Origin: CAYWJA01 sp964458485 | GTDB lineage: Bacteria > Patescibacteriota > Gracilibacteria > UM-FILTER-43-11 | DNA length: 64,000 nt | Direction of reading: 5' to 3' | NCBI GenBank assembly: GCA_964458485.1 | Contig: CAYWJA010000004.1 | Span: 1-64,000, forward strand | In this document: piece after piece, positions 49,315-57,801 of the stretch | Layout of the letters: every line of letters starts with the position of its first letter | Position numbering within the stretch: the first letter of the stretch is position 1 | Program-made: the position numbers and the translations under genes | The notes under the pieces: model-generated | The model's database searches: none | The model's input: the letters and a program-made list of their open reading frames with translations, nothing else | What the model was told of the DNA's origin: nothing

Positions 49315-49621
49315 TTTCAGATCTCAGATCTCAGATTCACATTTAGCATTCTGATATTTTTCATTTATAAAGTGTTGTATTATTCATTGTCATCCTGAAC
49401 TTGATGAAATGAAGGGTGTTATACCCTTTGTCATCCTGCCCCGATTCTATCGGGATCAGAATGACAAACAGAGGATTACTCCTTCTCTATATACAAAATG
49501 ATAAATGCAGAAATGTAAGATGAAGAATCGAATCTGAAATCTGAAATATGTAAAAAGTTTTTGACTTTTCACAGTGGGTATGCTATTATTATCTGAATTA
49601 TTTTTTAGATTTTTTAAAAAT
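49315..49621. other. Repeat-rich spacer after slipin
   Basis: No gene. It contains AGATCTCAGATCTCAGATTC tandem repeats (about 49318-49340) and an AGGGTGTTATACCCT hairpin near 49413-49427. A longer hairpin at 49428-49467 pairs TTGTCAT.CTG with CAG.ATGACAA around CCCCGATTCTATCGGGA. A GTCATCCTGAACTTGATG word is of a kind often dispersed in bacterial genomes. Confidence 0.7.
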
Positions 49622-49948
49622 ATGAGCACAACAACACAATATCCACTTGTAATTGCGAAAACAGCAAAAAATACAATAAAAACAGATATCAAGGTATCGG
49701 CTGAGGATATCGAAAAAGCATTACTGTCTGCAGTAAGAGGATCCGGCAGAGCTTATATTGCAAAAACAACCCTAATAACTGCCATAGTTGATAAAATTAA
49801 AGATAGGCTGGGTGGCCGCATAAGAAAAAACATTAGAAAATGTTTATCTAATAATGATGGTATAAATATGAATGAGTGGGGAATAGCAAAAGACTCAAGG
49901 CTTGCAAAAGCGATAATAAGAGCTGTTAATAAATATTTAAAGGATTAA
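49622..49948 (+). CDS. Small basic hypothetical protein
   Basis: 108 residues from the ATG at 49622 (MSTTTQYPLVIAKTAKNTIK). It is highly basic: IKDRLGGRIRKNIRKCLSNN in the middle and LAKAIIRAVNKYLKD at the end. The composition would suit nucleic-acid binding, but there is no motif I recognise. It ends one base before the convergent epimerase gene. Confidence 0.65.
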   Translation: MSTTTQYPLVIAKTAKNTIKTDIKVSAEDIEKALLSAVRGSGRAYIAKTTLITAIVDKIKDRLGGRIRKNIRKCLSNNDGINMNEWGIAKDSRLAKAIIRAVNKYLKD

Positions 49949-49949
49949 T

Positions 49950-50912
49950 CTATCTAAACTGATCAGAGCTTGTTTCTCGAATTTTATCTACCTTAAGATT
50001 CTCCACCTGCTCCCTAATCCCATCCTCCAATCTAACAGTAGGTTTGTAATCAAGTACTTCAGATATTTTTGTTATATCCGCATACTGGCCTTGTACATAA
50101 TTTTCTTTTACAGGATTTTCAATATGTTCGGACTCAATGTCTTTGCCAAATGCATCATTTAGCGCATCAACAATCTCTTTAACAGCAGTTCCTTTACCAG
50201 TGCCAATATTAAATACATCTGCCCCCAGTTTTTTATCAGATTCAATAGCAAGCGTAAGTCCTTGTACTACATCGCGCACATTAGTAAAATCGCGAGTTTG
50301 TGTTCCGTCACCATAGATCACAGGTGCAAGGTTACGTGCCATATCCCAGCAGAATTGTGAAATCAAATTGGCATAAATGCCCTTAGCCTCTTCGTTGGGT
50401 CCATAAACACTCATAAAACGGAATCCGATTATATCCATTTCCGGATATACTTTGTTATAACATTGCGCACAATATTCGTAAGTTCGCTTTGTTACAGAAT
50501 AATGGTTTATGGGCGTTACATGCTGATCCTCCAAAAGCGGTAACGGATTATTTCCATAAAGCGACGAAGTTGATGCATAAACTACCTTTTTAGTCCCATT
50601 TTTCCGTGCCCAATCAAGCACTGTCACGAACGATTGGATAGAGTTAACATATCCATCTACAAATCCATCATCCATGAACATCGGCGCTGATGATGTGCCT
50701 GCAAGATGTACTACGAAGTCAACTTTTCCGACCTTGTCTAAATCGTCTTTGCTGCATGCATCCCCCTTTATAAATTGGATGTCTGCGTCTAAATTGTTTT
50801 TATCACCTAAAAATAAATTATCTAAAGCAATAACTTTAAATTTATTTTTATTAATGTTGCAGAAGTTGGAGCCTATAAACCCGGCACCACCTGTTATTAA
50901 AACTGTTTGCAT
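49950..50912 (-). CDS. NAD-dependent sugar-nucleotide epimerase/dehydratase
   Basis: 320 residues. The Rossmann start VLITGGAGFIGSNFC, VDFVVHLAGTSSAP, and the catalytic YSVTKRTYEYCAQ (YxxxK) with upstream Ser in YASTSSLYGN are clear. GDGTQTRDFTNVRDVVQGLT marks the extended SDR/UDP-glucose 4-epimerase group. It makes a nucleotide sugar for surface glycans. The exact substrate is unknown. Confidence 0.9.
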   Translation of the reverse strand: MQTVLITGGAGFIGSNFCNINKNKFKVIALDNLFLGDKNNLDADIQFIKGDACSKDDLDKVGKVDFVVHLAGTSSAPMFMDDGFVDGYVNSIQSFVTVLDWARKNGTKKVVYASTSSLYGNNPLPLLEDQHVTPINHYSVTKRTYEYCAQCYNKVYPEMDIIGFRFMSVYGPNEEAKGIYANLISQFCWDMARNLAPVIYGDGTQTRDFTNVRDVVQGLTLAIESDKKLGADVFNIGTGKGTAVKEIVDALNDAFGKDIESEHIENPVKENYVQGQYADITKISEVLDYKPTVRLEDGIREQVENLKVDKIRETSSDQFR

Positions 50913-50929
50913 TTTTTATTGTTTAATTA

Positions 50930-50980
50930 TGTATATTGGGTAGGGGACGCAGATCTGCGTCCCCTACATTATTACATAAC
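50930..50980. repeat. 28-bp REP-like palindrome, copy 2 (perfect)
   Basis: 50940-50967 is a perfect 28-bp palindrome (core GGGGACGCAGATCTGCGTCC). Its flanks match those of copy 1 when read on the other strand, over about 45 bases in all. Confidence 0.92.
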
Positions 50981-51009
50981 AACAACATGAACCAAAACAA
51001 TAAAAAACT

Positions 51010-51037
51010 TTGACATTCAAAATTATTCTTGTATTCT
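51010..51037 (+). promoter_or_regulatory. Promoter for the 51063 gene
   Basis: TTGACA (51010-51015), 16-base spacer, TATTCT (51032-51037), about 25 bases before the ATG. Confidence 0.6.
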
Positions 51038-51062
51038 AGCGCGGCCCTTTAATTAAAAATAT

Positions 51063-51299
51063 ATGAAGAAAAGCCCCTCCAATAACGTAGTACCACCAAC
51101 AGCTACAACAATAAGCATGCCCATTTCCCTCGCTTCGGCAGGTTTGGCACAACAAATAGCAAGTGAACTTGGCGGAGAATTATCCATTGTCGATTTGCAT
51201 TTAAATATTACAACAGGTAAACCTGTTGAACTAGCCAATGGCACCAGAACGCATTTAGAGGGTTTATTGGAAGAAGGGTTTAATATAAAATTCCAATAA
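51063..51299 (+). CDS. Small hypothetical protein
   Basis: 78 residues: MKKSPSNNVVPPTATTISMP, a helix ASAGLAQQIASELGGELSIV, a strand DLHLNITTGKPVELANGT and a C-terminal helix. The order beta-alpha-beta suggests a compact domain. The family is not recognised. It has a good promoter and is monocistronic. Confidence 0.6.
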   Translation: MKKSPSNNVVPPTATTISMPISLASAGLAQQIASELGGELSIVDLHLNITTGKPVELANGTRTHLEGLLEEGFNIKFQ

Positions 51300-51321
51300 A
51301 TTTACAAAATTATACAAAAGC

Positions 51322-51657
51322 CTACAACCTTATGATTAATCGTGTCTTTCGCCTACAATCAATACATAATGGAACATATCCAGCTTTTACTAATATCTTA
51401 TCTACTTCATCCATAACTTCTTCTATTGGTCCTTTGGCGCCCTGTGTGCGACCAGGTGCTCTGAACCACCAGCTAATTCCTTTTAGGCCATCATTTTTAG
51501 GGTATATAGTAGCCACTTCCTCATCTTTTTCCCCATGTCTTACATAATATACATTTTCTTCTCCATCTCTACACTCCGTCCATGCACCCAAAGTACATGA
51601 TAAATTCACATCTTCGGAATTCGCTTTATGTTGATCGGGTTTAGCAGAGAGGGGCAT
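51322..51657 (-). CDS. Small hypothetical protein with four cysteines
   Basis: 111 residues: MPLSAKPDQHKANSEDVNLS, then CTLGAWTECRDGEENVYYV, a central KGISWWFRAPGRTQGAK, and the C-terminal YVPLCIDCRRKTRLIIRL. The CxxC near the end and the two earlier Cys residues could form a zinc site or disulfides. It is soluble and the family is not recognised. Confidence 0.65.
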   Translation of the reverse strand: MPLSAKPDQHKANSEDVNLSCTLGAWTECRDGEENVYYVRHGEKDEEVATIYPKNDGLKGISWWFRAPGRTQGAKGPIEEVMDEVDKILVKAGYVPLCIDCRRKTRLIIRL

Positions 51658-51769
51658 TTAGTAAGTGTCAAAGGAAGATTTATATTATATATTTTTTACA
51701 TTTAGTCAAGCAAAGAACATATTGGATAATAGCCATAAAATGCATTGATTTGATATAGTCATATTGTAA

Positions 51770-51815
51770 TTACTCAATTTTGAATTGAGAAATCGAGTAA
51801 TTGAGAAATCGAGTA
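51770..51815. repeat. GAGAAATCGAGTAATT tandem/inverted repeat before ftsQ
   Basis: ACTCAATTTTGAATTGAG followed by AAATCGAGTAATTGAG twice, ending about ten bases before the ftsQ start. Confidence 0.8.
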
Positions 51816-51825
51816 ATTAATATAA

Positions 51826-52890
51826 ATGTTTTTCAAAAAAAAGAAACCACGTCGGCTTTATTACCCTGCTAAATCCAAATGGTATACACGTCCGCGTAGA
51901 CGTAAACCTTCCGTTAGGCGTTCAAATAAATTATTAAAAAATAGTCTTGGAGGTATTAATAAGGTTCTTAAAAGATTGCCCTACCTCATAGCAGTAGCCG
52001 TTGGCCTTTTCCTTTTGGTAATTTCATTAATATTTTCTTCATATTTTGCAATCAAAAATATTCAAGTAGTAAGAGAAAACCTTACAATAAATAGTGCAGC
52101 TATTGAGAATAAATTAAATAAATATATTGGAAAAAACATTGTTTTTTTCCCAAGAAGTAAGATTTTTACAACTATTCAAAAAGAATTTCCGGAATTTTCT
52201 TCAGTTAAAGTTGGCAAAACTCTCCCGTCTACAATAAAAATTCAATTAAAAAGTCATCCTATAGTAGCTAACCTCCGGGCATATCATATTCCTGTTGTGG
52301 AAGAAGTTACAAAAGAACAAACAGAGTTTAATAAGGCGGTAACAGATTTATTGAATCCACAGGCAACAAAAGAACCCATCCAAAAGGAAAACAAACTTAA
52401 TACAAAACAGCCTAGTGGTATTTTTGATTTAACAAAAACAAAGGAGGACGCGAAACCAAAATCAATAGAGCAAAAATCCCTTTTAAATAGTATTGGGCAA
52501 GCCATTTTTGATCGCGAAGAAAGCTTGGAGTATATAACAATTATCATTCGCAATCTACAGATGCCAGTTAAAGATCGAGAGCAAGTGATAAAAAAAAGTC
52601 ATATGAATTATGTGCTTGATGCGATCAAATATTTTAAGAATACTATGAAATTAGAGGTAGTTGGGGCAGAATATTTAGGGATAGCACGGGAAGTTCACTT
52701 GAAAACCAAAAAGAATTTGGTAGTCTGGATTAGTATTGAACATGATTATAAAATACAAATAGATAAATTACATACAATATATGAAGCGGCAGAGCTCAAT
52801 AAAGAAAATTTGAGTTATATTGATTTGCGCATTCGTAATAAATTAATTTATTGCCCTCGTGGATTGCGTTGCTCTGTCCTATCCAAGTAG
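51826..52890 (+). CDS. ftsQ: Cell division protein FtsQ (POTRA domain)
   Basis: 354 residues. The basic cytoplasmic N-terminus (FFKKKKPRRLYYPAKSKWY) is followed by a membrane helix at about 50-72 (YLIAVAVGLFLLVISLIFSS). The POTRA domain covers FAIKNIQVVRENLTINSAAI and LPSTIKIQLKSHPIVANLR. The C-terminal part is longer than usual and has a polar region (QATKEPIQKENKLNTKQPSG). FtsQ links the divisome in the membrane. The stop codon begins the repeat leader of dacA. Confidence 0.85.
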   Translation: MFFKKKKPRRLYYPAKSKWYTRPRRRKPSVRRSNKLLKNSLGGINKVLKRLPYLIAVAVGLFLLVISLIFSSYFAIKNIQVVRENLTINSAAIENKLNKYIGKNIVFFPRSKIFTTIQKEFPEFSSVKVGKTLPSTIKIQLKSHPIVANLRAYHIPVVEEVTKEQTEFNKAVTDLLNPQATKEPIQKENKLNTKQPSGIFDLTKTKEDAKPKSIEQKSLLNSIGQAIFDREESLEYITIIIRNLQMPVKDREQVIKKSHMNYVLDAIKYFKNTMKLEVVGAEYLGIAREVHLKTKKNLVVWISIEHDYKIQIDKLHTIYEAAELNKENLSYIDLRIRNKLIYCPRGLRCSVLSK

Positions 52891-52985
52891 TTACCAGCTC
52901 GCTCCGCTCGCGTTTCCAAATAGTTGCCAAGTTGCTTACTTGCCACAACAATCTGGTAACAATCTGGTAACAATCTGGTAACAAT
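52888..52985 (+). repeat. 11-mer start-abutting leader repeat, copy 3 (dacA)
   Basis: The ftsQ TAG starts TAGTTACCAG, then a GCTCGCTCCGCTCGC hairpin core, GTTTCCAAATAGTTGCC and, near the start, three exact CTGGTAACAAT units (52953-52985) directly before the ATG. AGTTACCAG and CTGGTAACA are complementary. The unit differs from the cysS one (GGAAAC to GGTAAC), and its complementary arm changes to match. Confidence 0.9.
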
Positions 52986-53882
52986 ATGTTAAGAAGCCTA
53001 ATAAGCCTACTACTCATCGCCGGTATAAATACAGCCCCTATGCAAACAGCTTCAACAGCTGATCAATTTAATATGGAAACACTTTTAGGGGTACAGGCCA
53101 TACCAATGGCAAAAAGCACATCATCCCAGATACAGAGTGACGCAAGAGCAGTGCTTTTAATGGATGCTGGGACAGGAATAGTATTGTATGAAAAAAATGG
53201 TTATCAGAGCATGCCAATGGCTAGTCTTACGAAAATAATGACTGCGATTTTAATTTTAGAGTCCCACAAGCTTAATGAAGTTGTAACAATATCAGATAAC
53301 TATGCCAGTATGCCGGAAGGTCAGATAGGCGTAAGGATATGGCTGCGCAAATATGAAAAAATTACAGTTGAGAACCTGCTAATAGGCTTGCTAGTCCGAT
53401 CTGGAGGAGATGCTGCATTAGCATTGGCAAAACATCATAGCGGATCAACAGACGCATTTGTTAAAGAGATGAACACAAGGGCTAAGATACTCAATCTGCA
53501 GAATACTAATTTTACAAATCCAATTGGTCTGGATCATAAAAATCATTATGCGAGTGCATATGATCTATCGATTCTTACAAAATATGCACTGCACAATCCA
53601 GCCTTTCGACGCATTGTTAAGATGCCAAGCGCATCTATTTCATCCACGGATGGTAAAATAACGCATAAATTTGAAGGTACAAATTACCTTCTGTATAACA
53701 ATGATGGACTGGATATCCAGGGTGTAAAGACAGGTACAACTCTTGCGGCCGGTCAATGCCTGATTAATTTGGTGCGTGACGATAATGGGAAGGAGGTCAT
53801 TGTTGTTGTCTTGGATAGTAAGGCTAGATTTACCGAAAGTAAGTATCTTATTAAGTGGGTATTAAATAATTTTATTTGGTAA
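52986..53882 (+). CDS. dacA: D-alanyl-D-alanine carboxypeptidase (S11)
   Basis: 298 residues. A short hydrophobic N-terminus (SLISLLLIAGINTAPMQ) is the export signal. The catalytic SxxK is in MASLTKIMTA and the KTG box is in GVKTGTTLAAGQC. The middle motif reads VRSGGDAALAL, where most family members have SxN (SGNDA); the Asn is replaced by Gly. It trims peptidoglycan stem peptides. The start is set by the repeat array immediately upstream. It lies between ftsQ and the M23 peptidase. Confidence 0.92.
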   Translation: MLRSLISLLLIAGINTAPMQTASTADQFNMETLLGVQAIPMAKSTSSQIQSDARAVLLMDAGTGIVLYEKNGYQSMPMASLTKIMTAILILESHKLNEVVTISDNYASMPEGQIGVRIWLRKYEKITVENLLIGLLVRSGGDAALALAKHHSGSTDAFVKEMNTRAKILNLQNTNFTNPIGLDHKNHYASAYDLSILTKYALHNPAFRRIVKMPSASISSTDGKITHKFEGTNYLLYNNDGLDIQGVKTGTTLAAGQCLINLVRDDNGKEVIVVVLDSKARFTESKYLIKWVLNNFIW

Positions 53883-53967
53883 TTGTCAATAAAATTATCT
53901 TAAAAGAGGTGGTATCATTAACTTTTAGGCATTAACTTACAAAACTGCTGAATTCATATTATTTTGC

Positions 53968-53981
53968 AGTGCTTAAGCACT
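53968..53981. repeat. Palindrome AGTGCTTAAGCACT before the M23 gene
   Basis: A 14-bp perfect palindrome followed by TATAAAAAG. The following bases resemble those after fba (GGCACTTATAAAAAGTG). Confidence 0.6.
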
Positions 53982-54030
53982 TATAAAAAGAGTAAAAGCA
54001 ACTACAACACCTGATAACATCAATTAATCC

Positions 54031-55167
54031 ATGGTAAACATCAACGCTCGTAATGAGCGCCATGCAAAATTAAAACAAGAAAACGTTGAATTAAAAAAAC
54101 ATTCACTTAATCCAGTGAATGCAACTGCTACAACATTAAAAGATAGCATTAAAAAAATCTGTAAGGATCAAAATAATAGCCCTTTAATATCACAATTGCT
54201 TCGCAAGGTAGCAGTGCTTATTGCAGTTTTTTTAATTGCAGCACCATTAATGTCTACATATCAACTAACGCATGGTTCTTTTGTAGGTCAGTTTGGCTAT
54301 GACGATCTAGGTGTTTTTGAATTTACCGAACAAGATGCAGAACATACTATTGCAGATGTAATGACTGAGGATGGATTCCTTCTAAAGCCAGCTATTAATT
54401 CTACAGAAGGTGATCGTAGCGGATTTAGTGACATTTTTATGTATACGGTTGAATCTGGCGATACACTATCTTCAATAGCAGCGAGTTTTAATCTAAAAAA
54501 AGAAACCATAATGGCAGAGAATAATTTATGGAATCCAAATAGATTAAGGGTAGGTTCAAAACTTAAAATATTACCGGTAGACGGCCTTTCTCATAAGGTT
54601 AAGAAAGGAGAAACAGTGGCTAAGCTTGCGAAGAAATATAAAGTAGAAAAAGAAGCGATCACCAAGCAAAACCAAATTGAGAATGATACACTTGTGGCTA
54701 ATGCGACTATAATTATTCCAGGGGCTAAAAAATCAGCTCCGGTATATCGAAGAACTAATGCACCAACCAGTATTGCTGGATACAAAGGGCCAAAAGCAAA
54801 TGGTAGGTTAATTTGGCCAACCGTGGGGAAGACAACACAAAAATATCACAGCAGGCATAGGGCTATAGATATTGCCGACAGCTCAAAAGGACCTATTTAT
54901 GCAGCAGCCAGTGGTAAAGTTATAAAGGCAGCCAAAGGTTGGAATGGCGGGTATGGAAATATGATTATTATAGACCATGGCGATGGTATGCAGACACTTT
55001 ATGCACATAATGAAAAATTATATGTAACTAAGGGGCAATATGTTGAACAAGGTCAGACCATTGCATGGATGGGGAGGACTGGTAGAGTTTATGGTAGGAC
55101 AGGTATTCATCTGCATTTTGAGGTTCGTATAAAGGGGGTCAAATATAATCCGATGAACTTTTTTTGA
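54031..55167 (+). CDS. LysM-M23 peptidoglycan endopeptidase
   Basis: 378 residues. After a basic N-terminus there is a membrane anchor (VAVLIAVFLIAAPLMSTYQL, about 66-86). Two LysM domains follow (YTVESGDTLSSIAASFNLKK and HKVKKGETVAKLAKKYKVEK). The C-terminal M23 domain has the zinc ligands in HRAIDIADSSKGPIYAAASG, MIIIDHGDGMQTLYAH and HLHFEVRIKG. It hydrolyses cross-bridges or activates amidases. It ends in a TGA stop. Confidence 0.93.
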   Translation: MVNINARNERHAKLKQENVELKKHSLNPVNATATTLKDSIKKICKDQNNSPLISQLLRKVAVLIAVFLIAAPLMSTYQLTHGSFVGQFGYDDLGVFEFTEQDAEHTIADVMTEDGFLLKPAINSTEGDRSGFSDIFMYTVESGDTLSSIAASFNLKKETIMAENNLWNPNRLRVGSKLKILPVDGLSHKVKKGETVAKLAKKYKVEKEAITKQNQIENDTLVANATIIIPGAKKSAPVYRRTNAPTSIAGYKGPKANGRLIWPTVGKTTQKYHSRHRAIDIADSSKGPIYAAASGKVIKAAKGWNGGYGNMIIIDHGDGMQTLYAHNEKLYVTKGQYVEQGQTIAWMGRTGRVYGRTGIHLHFEVRIKGVKYNPMNFF

Positions 55168-55255
55168 TTCTGAACAACTTATTGTCTGAACCCCGATTTG
55201 CATGATTTAAGGATTTTCTTGATGGATCACAAAATGTTTAAATGTTAAATACCAA

Positions 55256-55540
55256 ATGACAATCCGAAATTTGAGATCTGAGATCCGAAATATTGTATGG
55301 CATCTCCCTCGAAATTGCACTATTTTACTAGTCATTTTTTACCAAAAAACCCTCTCTCCAGATCACAGTAAGCTAATGAGGCCGCTTTTTCCGAATGGGC
55401 ATTGTAAATACACCCCAACTTGTTCGGATTATGCAAAATTGGCACTTAAAAAATATGGCTTTATTCGTGGCACGTTTAAATCTGTATGGCGGGTTTTTCG
55501 GTGTAATCCATGGAGTAAGGGGGGTCACAATTTACCTTAG
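55256..55540 (+). CDS. yidD: Membrane protein insertion efficiency factor YidD
   Basis: 94 residues from the ATG at 55256, but the first 13 codons are repeat DNA (ATCCGAAATTTGAGATCTGA), so the true start may be a non-ATG codon further in. A hydrophobic segment (TILLVIFYQKTLSPD) leads to the diagnostic HCKYTPTCSDYAKLALKKYG, FIRGTFKSVWRVFRCNPW and SKGGHN. YidD is a small inner-membrane protein helping YidC. The gene is convergent with ridA. Confidence 0.9.
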   Translation: MTIRNLRSEIRNIVWHLPRNCTILLVIFYQKTLSPDHSKLMRPLFPNGHCKYTPTCSDYAKLALKKYGFIRGTFKSVWRVFRCNPWSKGGHNLP

Positions 55541-55911
55541 GATAAAGCAATAGCCTCAACCTCCACCTTCGCCCCTTTCGGTAAACCAGCAACCTGAACA
55601 GTGGCACGGGCTGGCGGGTTTTTTTTAAAGTAGCTGCCATAAACTTCGTTCACTGTTACAAAGTCATCTAAGTCAGTCAGATATATAGTTGTTTTTACAA
55701 CTTTACTAAAATCCGATCCAGCAGCTTTTAAAACAGCATCCAGATTTTGCATAACCTGCCTTGTTTGTTCTCTGATTCCACCCTTTACCATCTCGCCATC
55801 CGGTTTTAGCGGAATCTGACCAGAGCAGAATATCAAATTATCTGTTTTAACAGCCTGACTGTACGGACCGATTGCCTGAGGGGCTTTTGTTGTGCTTATT
55901 ACTTCTCTCAT
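55537..55911 (-). CDS. ridA: RidA enamine/imine deaminase
   Basis: 124 residues, family length. It begins MREVISTTKAPQAIGPYSQA and contains LIFCSGQIPLKPDGEMVKGG and PPARATVQVAGLPKGAKVEV, including the conserved Arg that binds the substrate carboxylate. RidA hydrolyses reactive enamines formed by PLP enzymes such as threonine dehydratase and relieves damage in branched-chain amino acid synthesis. It is close to ilvC, which fits. Confidence 0.95.
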   Translation of the reverse strand: MREVISTTKAPQAIGPYSQAVKTDNLIFCSGQIPLKPDGEMVKGGIREQTRQVMQNLDAVLKAAGSDFSKVVKTTIYLTDLDDFVTVNEVYGSYFKKNPPARATVQVAGLPKGAKVEVEAIALS

Positions 55912-55977
55912 AATTTTCTTGATATTAAGTCTACTCTAATATAATATTTAATGTAAATACATAAAAATTATAAAGCT

Positions 55978-56310
55978 ATGCCCCCACTTAAAAATAGTAA
56001 AATTGATAAAGTTGAAATAGACTTATCTGATGCAAGGCCTACATCAGAAGAAATGGCAGGTTATTTGTTAAGGGATCATTTTCCGGATCCATATTTTAAT
56101 GCACAAAAAGAGGGCTCTGTACTTACCATTACACCTGGTAATGGATCAGGCTCTGGCATTGCCGAGGGGATGCAGCGAGGACCTGGCGTAATATCAAAAA
56201 AGTTATTAGCCCTTGAAGCTTTTAATACACGATTAGGTGTTATTGTAAGAGTCTTTCCAGAGGGAGATCAGCAAGGTGTAACTTTGGAAAAAAAGAGGCA
56301 AGTAACTTAA
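55978..56310 (+). CDS. Small hypothetical protein
   Basis: 110 residues: MPPLKNSKIDKVEIDLSDAR, YLLRDHFPDPYFNAQKEGSV, a Gly/Ser-rich loop PGNGSGSGIAEGMQRGPG and a C-terminal TRLGVIVRVFPEGDQQGVTL. It is soluble and the family is not recognised. A TATAAT at 55940-55945 lies upstream. It overlaps the convergent ilvC end by four bases. Confidence 0.6.
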   Translation: MPPLKNSKIDKVEIDLSDARPTSEEMAGYLLRDHFPDPYFNAQKEGSVLTITPGNGSGSGIAEGMQRGPGVISKKLLALEAFNTRLGVIVRVFPEGDQQGVTLEKKRQVT

Positions 56311-57356
56311 TTTTTATTGTCTGGCCTTAACTTCCTCACTTCCGCACCAGCCTGCCACATTTCAGAATTGCGCATTTCCTTCAGTTCCGCGTCTAATTTT
56401 TGGCGGTAATCAGGATCGCTATTAGCATCCAATGTTATCTGTGTTTCAGTTCCATCTTTTACACTTTCATAAAGTTCTTCAAAAATCGGTTCAACAGCTT
56501 TTTTGAATCTATCCTTCCAATCAAGTGCTCCTCTTTGTGCAGTTGTGGAGCAATTAGCAAACATCCAATCCATACCCTTCTCGCCAATCAGCGGGATAAG
56601 GCTTTGGGTGGCCTCTTCCACTGTTTCGTTAAACGCTTCAGATGGGCTGTGACCTTTTTTGCGGAAAAGTTCATATTGTGCCTCCATAAGCCCTGCAATT
56701 GCACCCATCAATACTCCCCTTTCGCCCGTTAAATCACTCCATACCTCCTTTTCAAAAGTAGTCGGAAACAAAAAGCCGGAGCCAACTGCTATGCCAAGCG
56801 CCCTAACACGATTTTGCGCTTTACCAGTCGCATCTTGGTGTACTGCAAAGCTTGAGTTAACACCCTCCCCTTTTAAAAATAATTCTCTTACTTTCGCACC
56901 TGGGCCTTTTGGTCCAACCAAAATTACATCCACAGCCTCTGGTGGTACTACGCCGGTTCTGTCTTTATAAGTTACAGAAAATCCATGGGAAAAATACAAG
57001 GCTTTACCAGCAGTCAAATGAGGCTTAATTACTGGCCATTGTTCCTTTTGTCCTGCATCAGAAAGTAAATAACAAATTATTGTTCCTTTTTCACAAGCTT
57101 CCTCAATTTCAAAAAGGGTTTCACCCTCTACCCAGCCATCAGATAAAGCTTTCTCCCAGCTTTTACCACCTTTTCGCTGGCCGACAATAACATTAACACC
57201 ATTATCTTTTAAATTAAGAGCCTGCCCCGGCCCTTGTACTCCGTAGCCAATCACAGCCACAGTTTCATCTTTCAGAACTTCCTGCGCTTTACTTAGCGGG
57301 AATTCTTCACGGGTTACTACCTCCTCTTCGGTGCCTCCAAAGTTTATTCGGGTCAT
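56307..57356 (-). CDS. ilvC: Ketol-acid reductoisomerase
   Basis: 349 residues, class I length. Rossmann start AVIGYGVQGPGQALNLKDNG, NADP loop GQRKGGKSWEKA, and the metal-binding helical domain with SDLTGERGVLMGAIAGLMEA and E-rich ETVEEATQSLIPLIGEKG are clear. It converts acetolactate to dihydroxyisovalerate, or acetohydroxybutyrate to the isoleucine intermediate. It is separate from ilvEDBN by four genes but on the same strand. Confidence 0.95.
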   Translation of the reverse strand: MTRINFGGTEEEVVTREEFPLSKAQEVLKDETVAVIGYGVQGPGQALNLKDNGVNVIVGQRKGGKSWEKALSDGWVEGETLFEIEEACEKGTIICYLLSDAGQKEQWPVIKPHLTAGKALYFSHGFSVTYKDRTGVVPPEAVDVILVGPKGPGAKVRELFLKGEGVNSSFAVHQDATGKAQNRVRALGIAVGSGFLFPTTFEKEVWSDLTGERGVLMGAIAGLMEAQYELFRKKGHSPSEAFNETVEEATQSLIPLIGEKGMDWMFANCSTTAQRGALDWKDRFKKAVEPIFEELYESVKDGTETQITLDANSDPDYRQKLDAELKEMRNSEMWQAGAEVRKLRPDNKN

Positions 57357-57404
57357 GATTTTATATGCTATATGGTAAAATTCTAAAATTTATGATTTAG
57401 GTTT

Positions 57405-57462
57405 TTAATAGCTTGAGACTTGAGACCCGCGCCCTTGGCGGGGCAGGCATGCACTTGAGACT
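57405..57462. repeat. CTTGAGACT repeats around CCCGCGCCCTTGGCGGGGCAGG
   Basis: GCTTGAGACTTGAGACC, then a GC-rich stem, then GCACTTGAGACT. It belongs to the CTTGAGACT family of 9135 and 14735 and lies between the cupin stop and the ilvC start. Confidence 0.7.
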
Positions 57463-57799
57463 ATTGCTTTATTATACACAAAAACTCAAACACTTTATCA
57501 TACGGATTAGTAAATTGATGTAACTCATCTGCTGGCACAAATGCACTCATGCCCTCAGTAAGATCATGCTCATTGCCATCCGCATCTACCATCTTACCTT
57601 TCCCTTTTTCCACCTTAATCACATGTTCAAAATCATGAGTATGCCTTGGCGTATGCCCTCCAGGTGCCACTTTAAATTTACGCATCACAATACTTTGCGA
57701 TCCATCATCCGGCCCGATTAATATTTGCATAGTTACGTCTTTTGTACCTTCCATTATAACTATATCTTCAGAGATTTGTATATTTTGGTTTATTCTCAT
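57461..57799 (-). CDS. Cupin-domain protein
   Basis: 112 residues from the ATG at 57799; a TTG two codons upstream is possible. The cupin motif 1 is in HTPRHTHDFEHVIKVEKGKG and motif 2 in HDLTEGMSAFVPADELHQFT. A single beta-barrel with a His/Glu metal site is expected. The small-molecule target is unknown. Its start overlaps the end of the upstream 194-residue orphan, so the two are translationally linked. Confidence 0.88.
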   Translation of the reverse strand: MRINQNIQISEDIVIMEGTKDVTMQILIGPDDGSQSIVMRKFKVAPGGHTPRHTHDFEHVIKVEKGKGKMVDADGNEHDLTEGMSAFVPADELHQFTNPYDKVFEFLCIIKQ

Positions 57800-57801
57800 A
57801 A

